A DNA stretch of 5,100 nucleotides from Maribacter sp. (GTDB taxonomy: Bacteria; Bacteroidota; Bacteroidia; Flavobacteriales; Flavobacteriaceae): contig JAHHKH010000229.1 in the NCBI GenBank assembly GCA_018679695.1, positions 1 to 5,100 of the forward strand, written 5' to 3'. Positions 1 to 5,100 of the stretch are shown piece by piece. The notes under the pieces were generated by a model. That model saw only the letters and a program-made list of their open reading frames with translations. It did not search any database and was not told the origin of the DNA. Made by a program: the position numbers and the translations under genes. Position 1 is the first letter of the stretch. Every line of letters starts with the position of its first letter.

Positions 1-1522
1 CTTCTGCCGATTGGGTCAAGGTAATGGGGGTTGTATATTTTATGGAAGTGGAATCGGGTTCCGAACCGTCCAGCGTATAATAAATATGGGCATCATCAAA
101 AACATAATCGAGTTCCAACTGCAACGAGTCCTTGAAAAAATCCCGATCGGCCACAATCGTAGGGGGTTCCAATTTAGTAGCCTTGAAAATACCTGCATCG
201 ATTTGACCTTGTACCCTAACACCGGGAGAATTCGATGCATATTCCTTCAGGGCATCGTCGGTAATATGGGTTTGCCAGAGATACACGCTTTTGAGGTTCG
301 GCAATTCATTTAGTGCAAGCAATGCATTGTTGCCTATACTATCCCCATATAGGTTCAAGGATTCCAGATGTTCCAGATTTTTTAATCGGGCAACGGTCTT
401 ATCGGTTATGGCCGTTTTTTGTACCTGCAATTTGGTAAGGTTCTTGAATGATTTTAAGGATTCGGCCAAGGTATCATTGAAATTGGTATTGCCCAAGTTC
501 AATTCAACTATATTTTTAGCATATTTTTTTAAGGTTTTAAAGTGGCCCTGATCCAAATCTTGCCGCCCATAAAGACTCACCTGTAGTAAGGGATTACCTT
601 CCGCCAATGCGGAAGCTGAAATATTGGCATTGTTCAATTGGGCGATCCAGTCTTTGGGTACGGGTTTTAGCTCTTTAGCCATCAGGGCCCTTGGCGATGT
701 ATCTTCCTCTAAGCCCTCCAGTATCTTTTGAATCTTTTCGGACTTGTCCAAGGTGCCGGCTAGGCAATCAAAGCAGTGGTTGTGTTCCATCCACCAATCC
801 ATAAGGGCCAATTCCTCAGCCGTAGGTTGAACCTTGCCCTTTGGGGGCATATGGTCCTCATCTTCCAAAGGTAAATGCAGCCGCTGCAGGAACAAGGAAG
901 CTTCTCCTTGCGCAGTAGAATCGAGGATACTTCCCGAATCGCCACCGGCCAGTAGGTTTTCTTTGGTATCCATCAATAAGCCCCCTTTTATTTTGGAGGG
1001 ATTATGGCAACCCACACATTTGTTATCGAAAATGGGCTGCACAATATCCGAATAGACATTGGCCTGCTCCACATCCTCGATAATCACTTTTTGGATACTC
1101 GTATCGGTGAATAAAAAATCCTCCCCGTGGGTCATACTACCCCCATAATGCCCTGTGATGCCAATAAGCACAAGTACTCCAATATAGAGGGGCAGATACA
1201 GCCGTTGGGAAAGTGCCAGGGTCGATTTCTTTATAAAATAGAGGGCCACCGACAAAACGGTAACAGCAACCGACAACCATCGGTGCCTGAACAATAAGGT
1301 CTCGTCATAACCCCCATTATCGCCCAATAACCAACCGGTACCTACTGATATCACGGCCGAAATGGCCCCGATAAGCAGTACTTTTTGCACCATATCATTG
1401 GCGATATCGGAAGGCTTGTTGCGATAGAGCAGTTCCAAAAGAAATCCGATGATAAGGATTCCAATGGGTAGGTGTACTACCAAGGGATGTAAATTAGCGA
1501 TTTGAAGGGTCTGTGCGATCAT
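1..1522 (-). CDS. DUF2231 / cytochrome c / leucine-rich-repeat / chitobiase-type-domain membrane protein (C-terminus beyond window)
   Basis: The frame is open for 507 codons from ATG at 1522 to the window edge, so the protein is C-terminally incomplete. Residues 1-128 form a DUF2231 membrane domain: the start has LHPLVVHLPIG (11-21), and there are about four transmembrane helices (14-33, 47-66, 81-98, 108-125) with histidines H12, H17, H80 and H125. Residues 150-250 are a PSCyt1-type cytochrome c domain with one haem motif, C169-V-G-C-H173, and a likely distal ligand, Met225, in DHMPPKG. Residues 337-432 are four leucine-rich repeats. From about 452 a chitobiase-type Ig-like domain begins, with YYTLDGSEPD at 481-490. 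The likely topology is a membrane anchor with the haem, repeats and Ig-like domain outside the cytoplasm. Electron transfer or sensing is inferred. The ATG directly follows the stop of the lipoprotein gene with no gap, and no clear Shine-Dalgarno is seen; DUF2231 similarity begins right at this Met, which supports the start. Confidence 0.9.
   Translation of the reverse strand, partial: MIAQTLQIANLHPLVVHLPIGILIIGFLLELLYRNKPSDIANDMVQKVLLIGAISAVISVGTGWLLGDNGGYDETLLFRHRWLSVAVTVLSVALYFIKKSTLALSQRLYLPLYIGVLVLIGITGHYGGSMTHGEDFLFTDTSIQKVIIEDVEQANVYSDIVQPIFDNKCVGCHNPSKIKGGLLMDTKENLLAGGDSGSILDSTAQGEASLFLQRLHLPLEDEDHMPPKGKVQPTAEELALMDWWMEHNHCFDCLAGTLDKSEKIQKILEGLEEDTSPRALMAKELKPVPKDWIAQLNNANISASALAEGNPLLQVSLYGRQDLDQGHFKTLKKYAKNIVELNLGNTNFNDTLAESLKSFKNLTKLQVQKTAITDKTVARLKNLEHLESLNLYGDSIGNNALLALNELPNLKSVYLWQTHITDDALKEYASNSPGVRVQGQIDAGIFKATKLEPPTIVADRDFFKDSLQLELDYVFDDAHIYYTLDGSEPDSTSIKYTTPITLTQSAE
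227..514 (-). repeat. Four tandem 24-residue leucine-rich repeats within the cytochrome fusion protein
   Basis: Residues 337-360, 361-384, 385-408 and 409-432 of the protein starting at 1522 align as four gap-free 24-residue units (72 bp each). They open NIVELNL, NLTKLQV, HLESLNL and NLKSVYL. Each has an N/T/H-containing turn, then a helix-like half such as TDKTVARLKNLE or TDDALKEYASNS. A weaker unit at about 311-336 (LLQVSLYG) may be a fifth. This is the short bacterial LRR pattern seen after PSCyt domains in Planctomycetes and Bacteroidota. The repeats have diverged in DNA sequence, so they are old protein repeats and not a recent tandem duplication. A binding role is inferred from the fold only. 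Confidence 0.75.
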
Positions 1523-2320
1523 TTATTCTACCAGTATTTCGTCTAAAAAGAGCCAGGGGGTCGTGCCTTTGCCCTGATGCCATTGTGGTATTTCATCCAA
1601 TGAAAATACCGTTATCGTAAGTTGTGCGTAGGTCCCCTTTTCAATGGGGATGGGAATCACTTTCAATTGGTTTTCCTGTTTTTCCCCAGCGGTTTCCAGG
1701 AAGACTCTGCCCACCTCTTTGGAGCCGGAACGGACAACGATTTCCTTGGGGAGGAATATCCATCCACCTTGGTTTTGCAAGCAGCTGACCTTGAGGTTGG
1801 ACAATTCCAGTACCTTAGCCAAATGAATATCAATTATCGTCTCGCCCGTCTGAAAGCCCAACCATTGGTTGCCACCTCTGAACTGTGCAGTTCCTTTTTG
1901 CATGTCGATCAAACCTTTGGCCCCTTGGCCGCGATAATTATCATGGGGTTCGGGTGTTAGGGTAATAGTGGCATCGGAGATCGAATGCGTTATTTTTGCT
2001 ACCTGTACCAGGGTCTGTTCGCTGCCCTTAAAATCGCTGTGAAAGGCCTTGGCCTTGATCGTTGCCGAGTTGTTTACGGTTAAGGGCCCCTCATACGCCG
2101 GACTCTCTTCGTCGACTTCGCTACCGTCCAACGTATATTTTATTTCGCTATTGGGAAATCCAAAGCCCATAGTAACCGTTGCCGCTTGCTTAAAAAGTAC
2201 CGAATCTACCTGGATTTTCGGGGTAGCCAATTGAAAATTGCCCGTTTCCTCATAGGAAACCCTATCGGTCTTACAGGAAACCAGCACGAAAAGAATCAGA
2301 AGGAAAGAAATGCATTTCAT
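1523..2320 (-). CDS. Lipoprotein with chitobiase-type (CHB_HEX_C_1-like) and galactose-binding-like domains
   Basis: This is a 265-residue protein with a lipoprotein signal: MK, a hydrophobic stretch (4-14) and a lipobox L13-V-S-C16, so lipid attachment at Cys16 is predicted. Residues 34-101 match a chitobiase/beta-hexosaminidase C-terminal Ig-like domain (YTLDGSEV at 62-69, GPLTVNNSATIKAKAF at 78-93). Residues about 110-265 resemble the discoidin-like beta-sandwich that ends many Bacteroidota GH20 hexosaminidases: GLIDMQKG, NQWLGFQ, IDIHLAK, a segment ending GGWIFLP, and terminal WLFLDEILVE. No GH20 catalytic domain is present, so it looks like detached accessory modules, probably for carbohydrate or protein binding at the envelope (inference). 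An upstream in-frame ATG at 2368 would add 16 residues ahead of the signal peptide and overlap the preceding gene by 46 nt. The start at 2320 lies 2 nt after that gene's stop and gives a proper signal peptide, so it is preferred. The TAA stop directly abuts the next ATG. Confidence 0.85.
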   Translation of the reverse strand: MKCISFLLILFVLVSCKTDRVSYEETGNFQLATPKIQVDSVLFKQAATVTMGFGFPNSEIKYTLDGSEVDEESPAYEGPLTVNNSATIKAKAFHSDFKGSEQTLVQVAKITHSISDATITLTPEPHDNYRGQGAKGLIDMQKGTAQFRGGNQWLGFQTGETIIDIHLAKVLELSNLKVSCLQNQGGWIFLPKEIVVRSGSKEVGRVFLETAGEKQENQLKVIPIPIEKGTYAQLTITVFSLDEIPQWHQGKGTTPWLFLDEILVE

Positions 2321-2322
2321 AG

Positions 2323-3357
2323 CTAAACCCTGAATAATTTTATGGGATAGGTCTTTCCGGAATTCCATTGGGCCACATAGAGATTTTCATCATCATCAAC
2401 GCAGACATCATGCGGATGGTGAAAGATCTTTAGGGTCTGGTGCATAGGTTCCAGAGAGCCATCACTATAGTTTGGCGTGCTTCCTCCCGGTGCCGAGATC
2501 AATTTATTATCCTGGTCCAATACCGATATAAAACCGGTACCTTCACTTCCGTCGCCTGACCAAATGGTGGCCAAATATACGTTGGGTCCATGTATTACCG
2601 GCCTGCAGATATAAGCGCCCGGCAAATCAGAACTTTCAATGAATTCCCCGGCCATGGTAAATCGCTTGAGCTTATTTTGCTGTCTCGCCGTTATCAAGAG
2701 GGTTGGATCGGATGGGTTTCGTGTATCGATACATATTCCGTGCGCATTGTTGAAAAGGGCATCATCGTCCCCTTTGCCACCGAAGGTGTTCAAAAGCTCC
2801 CCTTTGGCACTGTAATGCATGATGTACTGCTCGCCATAACCATCTGCCACATACACATCGCCATTTGCTGCAATAGCGGTCTCAGTGGGGATGTACAGAT
2901 CTTTTGAGGCGTATTTACCCGATTCCTTGGGATAGCTGAATACCTGCATCACCTTCCCATCGATCGTGGTTTTGATGACCTCATGCCTTGCATTGTCCGA
3001 GATATAAAGTACATCTTCCCCGTTTTCAACATTCAGGGTAAGTCCGTGGGCGCCCGGATATTCCGTTCCCCATACCTCGATCAGTTTCCCCGATTTATCG
3101 TAAACGATGACATTGTTCTTGGTGTGGTTGGTCAAAAGGATGATCCTTCCCTTGGAATCCTGGACCATTTCATGGCAATCGTTTACGGGGTAGAAATTGG
3201 AATTCAATGCCCCCCAGTTCATATCAATCTTGTATTGATGTGAATTATGACCAATGATCACATGCTTAAAGGGTGCCATGGCATTTAAAATGGGCATACC
3301 CGCCAGTAGCCCTCCTGAGGCCAAGGATATATTTTGAATAAAGGTTCTTCGTTTCAT
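2323..3357 (-). CDS. Tat-exported six-bladed beta-propeller (NHL-type), peptidyl-hydroxyglycine amidating lyase-like
   Basis: The protein has 344 residues. The N-terminus KRRTFIQ (2-8) followed by a hydrophobic stretch to about residue 28 fits a twin-arginine export signal. The rest is a series of propeller blades, each with a pattern like GDVYVADGYG...YSAKGELLNTFG. The blades resemble the lyase (PAL) domain of the peptide alpha-amidating monooxygenase. AHGL with H104, NAHGI with H206 and HPHDV with H316 line up with the three zinc-binding histidines known in PAL. Y174 (DGYG) and R225 (TARQQNKLKRF) line up with two of its active-site residues. The arginine expected in the first blade is not evident near 74-82 (LLTNHTKNN). 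It could therefore be a metal-containing enzyme, or only a propeller with a retained metal site. Bacterial relatives are usually annotated only as NHL-repeat or 6-bladed propeller proteins, and the substrate is unknown. The start lies 15 nt after the DUF1501 stop, with no clear ribosome binding site. Confidence 0.85.
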   Translation of the reverse strand: MKRRTFIQNISLASGGLLAGMPILNAMAPFKHVIIGHNSHQYKIDMNWGALNSNFYPVNDCHEMVQDSKGRIILLTNHTKNNVIVYDKSGKLIEVWGTEYPGAHGLTLNVENGEDVLYISDNARHEVIKTTIDGKVMQVFSYPKESGKYASKDLYIPTETAIAANGDVYVADGYGEQYIMHYSAKGELLNTFGGKGDDDALFNNAHGICIDTRNPSDPTLLITARQQNKLKRFTMAGEFIESSDLPGAYICRPVIHGPNVYLATIWSGDGSEGTGFISVLDQDNKLISAPGGSTPNYSDGSLEPMHQTLKIFHHPHDVCVDDDENLYVAQWNSGKTYPIKLFRV

Positions 3358-3372
3358 TGGGTTTGCAATTGG

Positions 3373-4866
3373 CTAGGTCAATATATCCTTTACTACATGG
3401 CCTTCAACATCGGTTAATCTAAAGCGTCTTCCCTGATATTTATACACCAGTTTTTCATGGTCAATTCCCAATTGATGCAAGAGCGTGGCTTGAAAATCGT
3501 GGACATGCACGGGGTTTTGGGTAATGTTATAGCCAAAGTCATCGGTCTCACCATATACAATTCCGGGTTTGATGCCCCCACCTGCCATCCACATGCTGAA
3601 ACAACGTGGGTGGTGGTCGCGGCCATAATTGGTATCGGTAAGTACGCCTTGTGAATAGTTGGTCCGGCCAAATTCACCACCCCAAATCACCAAGGTATCC
3701 TCGAGCATACCGCGCTGTTTTAAATCGGCCACCAAGGCTGCGGAAGCCTGATCTACATCCTTAGCCTGCCGGGCAATGGCTCCGGGAAGATTGTCGTGTT
3801 GGTCCCAGCCCATATGATAGAGTTGTATAAAACGCACATCCTGCTCTGCCAGCCTTCGGGCAAGCAGGCAATTTGCCGCATAGGTACCGGGAATTTTGGC
3901 ATCGGCCCCGTACATCTTATAAATATAATCGGGTTCGTTATCGGTATTTATGACTTCGGGGACCGAAGTCTGCATGCGATAGGCCATTTCATATTGTGCA
4001 ATTCTACTTTGGATTTCAGGATCTCCGTTTTCCTGAAAATGCTTGTCATTCAAGGCCGCTATCTGATCTAACATATCCCTTTTGCCCTCTTTTGATATGC
4101 CTTTTGGATCATTCAGGTATAAAACAGGGTCTTTGGCCGCTCTGAACTGTACACCCTGATGCAGGGAATGAAGAAAACCATTGCCCCAAAGTCTCGTATA
4201 TAGCGGCTGCCCATTGGGCCTACCCGAACCGCGGGATAATAATACGGTGAATGCCGGTAGATTTTCATTTTCACTCCCCAGGCCATAGCTCAACCATGAC
4301 CCGATACTTGGTCTGCCTGGTTGCTGTGAACCCGTTTGGAAGAAGGTAACAGCGGGATCGTGGTTAATGGCTTCGGTATACATAGATTTGATGATGCAGA
4401 TGTCATCGGCCATTTTTGCGGTATAGGGCAACAAGTCGCTGATCCAGGCCCCATTTTTACCATGCTGCTGAAACCCAAATTGCGAACCGACCAAAGGAAA
4501 ATTGTCCTGCCCAGAGGTCATGCCTGTTAGGCGCTGCCCTTTTCGGATAGAATCGGGTAGCTCTTCACCCCGTCGTTCATTGAGTAAGGGCTTGTAATCA
4601 AAAAGTTCCAATTGGGAGGGGCCACCACTTTGAAACAAATAAATGACCCTTTTGATTTTTGCTGGGTGGTGCAACGAATCCAATATACCCTTAATTCCAG
4701 AGGGGCCGTTATCCGTGGTCAAAAGACCGGACTGGCTTTTTCTAAAGTAGTTGGCACCCAAGAGTGAGGCCAAAGCCACACCGCCAACACCCAATGCGGT
4801 CTTGCCTAAAAAGGACCTTCTGTTGAGAATCAGGGATCGTTCTTCAAGTATTTTCTTCTCGCTCAT
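3373..4866 (-). CDS. DUF1501 family protein, alkaline-phosphatase/sulfatase-like fold, Tat-exported
   Basis: The protein has 497 residues and looks full length for the family. An excellent twin-arginine motif, NRRSFLGK (15-22), is followed by a hydrophobic AGVxGVALASLL-like stretch to about 37, predicting export of the folded protein to the periplasm. Family hallmarks in order are FQSGGPSQLELFDYKP (78-93), the HMGWDQHDN block (351-359), WGGEFGRT (395-402), GRDHHP (415-420) and MWMAGGGIKPG (430-440). DUF1501 belongs to the alkaline-phosphatase-like superfamily; the GWDxH, GGEFGR and GRDHHP blocks sit where metal-binding segments occur in that fold. Canonical D-H metal pairs are altered (GGEFGR instead of ADHG), so hydrolase activity is not assured. 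DUF1501 genes are typically the immediate partner of PSD1 (DUF1549/DUF1553) genes, as here. The start is supported by a ribosome binding site and by the Tat signal close behind it. Function is unproven; the family name is secure. Confidence 0.93.
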   Translation of the reverse strand: MSEKKILEERSLILNRRSFLGKTALGVGGVALASLLGANYFRKSQSGLLTTDNGPSGIKGILDSLHHPAKIKRVIYLFQSGGPSQLELFDYKPLLNERRGEELPDSIRKGQRLTGMTSGQDNFPLVGSQFGFQQHGKNGAWISDLLPYTAKMADDICIIKSMYTEAINHDPAVTFFQTGSQQPGRPSIGSWLSYGLGSENENLPAFTVLLSRGSGRPNGQPLYTRLWGNGFLHSLHQGVQFRAAKDPVLYLNDPKGISKEGKRDMLDQIAALNDKHFQENGDPEIQSRIAQYEMAYRMQTSVPEVINTDNEPDYIYKMYGADAKIPGTYAANCLLARRLAEQDVRFIQLYHMGWDQHDNLPGAIARQAKDVDQASAALVADLKQRGMLEDTLVIWGGEFGRTNYSQGVLTDTNYGRDHHPRCFSMWMAGGGIKPGIVYGETDDFGYNITQNPVHVHDFQATLLHQLGIDHEKLVYKYQGRRFRLTDVEGHVVKDILT

Positions 4867-4868
4867 GA

Positions 4869-5100
4869 TTATCCTCTGGTTATGGTTTCATCTAGATTTA
4901 ATATGGTGTGTGCAGTCAATGAAAGGGCCGCCCACTCCTCCTTTGGTAATTCCGTATCAGCTTTGAAAGCACCTATTGAGAGGTATTCCTCTGCGATTAT
5001 TTCCTCGGATTTGATTTTGGAAAGTGCCTGCTCGTAATAATCATGCAACATGATCAATTCGTTCTCATCCGGCAAACGGGAAGTGGCTTTTTGGAAAATA
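4869..5100 (-). CDS. PSD1-type protein (DUF1549/DUF1553), C-terminal 76 residues only
   Basis: The frame enters from the right edge and ends with TAA at 4871-4869, so only the C-terminus is seen. It reads IFQKATSRLPDENEL, then a helix-rich stretch (LHDYYEQALSK), GAFKADTELPKEEWAAL, and ends TAHTILNLDETITRG. The R-x-P-x-x-x-E-L segment and the closing ILNLDETI motif are characteristic of the DUF1553 end of PSD1 proteins, which usually also carry a cytochrome c domain and DUF1549 upstream. Any such domains would be outside the window. An apparent TTG start at 5075 is not real, since homologous sequence continues upstream of it. The gene lies 2 nt before the DUF1501 ATG, a standard pairing for these families, and is probably translationally coupled to it. 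Role unknown. Confidence 0.88.
   Translation of the reverse strand, partial: IFQKATSRLPDENELIMLHDYYEQALSKIKSEEIIAEEYLSIGAFKADTELPKEEWAALSLTAHTILNLDETITRG
4872..4877 (-). promoter_or_regulatory. Ribosome binding site of the DUF1501 gene
   Basis: AGAGGA on the minus strand ends 5 nt before the ATG at 4866 and overlaps the last codons of the PSD1 gene (ACC AGA GGA TAA). It is the only clear Shine-Dalgarno-like site in the window. The other three visible starts (3357, 2320, 1522) have none, which is usual in Bacteroidota. The overlap suggests coupling of DUF1501 translation to PSD1. Confidence 0.5.

Noticed and set aside
169..250. Possible internal promoter or terminator in the operon
   Set aside because: The longest gap between genes is 15 nt and I saw no strong inverted repeat with a T-run or a Bacteroidota-type promoter pair that stood out from coding sequence.
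11..551. Two plus-strand open frames (11-313 and 291-551)
   Set aside because: They lie antisense to the leucine-rich-repeat and chitobiase-type part of the long minus-strand gene, and their translations show no domain or signal.
760..945. Short minus-strand frame
   Set aside because: It is out of frame with, and wholly inside, the cytochrome c domain of the gene starting at 1522, which has the clear haem motif.
1622..1960. Plus-strand frame of 112 codons
   Set aside because: It is antisense to the lipoprotein's galactose-binding-like domain; low-complexity composition and no recognisable features.
2590..3243. Plus-strand frames at 2590-2907 and 2983-3243
   Set aside because: Both are antisense shadows of the beta-propeller gene, whose blade pattern and conserved histidines show which strand codes.
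3414..3680. Minus-strand and plus-strand frames over the end of the DUF1501 gene
   Set aside because: The DUF1501 frame carries the conserved GRDHHP and GGEFGRT motifs here; the overlapping frames carry none.
4869..5075. A separate small gene starting at a TTG codon at 5075
   Set aside because: The frame continues upstream to the window edge with PSD1-like sequence, so this is the tail of a larger gene.

Overview
The window is a gene-dense stretch of what looks like a chromosome from a Bacteroidota bacterium, most likely a marine member of the Flavobacteriaceae. This is an inference from the gene families (PSD1/DUF1553, DUF1501, DUF2231-cytochrome fusions and beta-hexosaminidase-type accessory domains), the moderate GC content and the mostly absent Shine-Dalgarno sequences. 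No taxonomic marker gene is present.

All five genes lie on the minus strand, so transcription runs from right to left. In that order they are: (1) the last 76 residues of a PSD1-type (DUF1553) protein, 4869-5100, with its start outside the window; (2) a DUF1501 protein of the alkaline-phosphatase-like superfamily with a Tat signal, 3373-4866; (3) a Tat-exported six-bladed beta-propeller resembling the lyase domain of peptide-amidating enzymes, 2323-3357; (4) a lipoprotein made only of a chitobiase-type Ig-like domain and a galactose-binding-like domain, 1523-2320; (5) a membrane-anchored DUF2231 / cytochrome c / leucine-rich-repeat / chitobiase-type-domain protein, 1-1522, whose end is outside the window.

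The gaps between genes are 2, 15, 2 and 0 nt, so this is almost certainly one operon with translational coupling. No stretch over 15 nt is non-coding. I see no internal promoter, terminator, RNA gene, mobile element or CRISPR array.

All the products are predicted to leave the cytoplasm or sit in the membrane. PSD1, DUF1501 and PSCyt-type cytochrome domains commonly occur together in Planctomycetes and Bacteroidota, but I know of no established biochemical role for the set. A plausible inference is a cell-envelope system that acts on an extracellular, perhaps glycan-related, substrate (DUF1501/PSD1 and the propeller). The lipoprotein would add binding modules, and the haem-containing membrane protein would supply an electron-transfer or sensing component. 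The large protein at 1-1522 is easy to miss because its frame stays open to the window edge.
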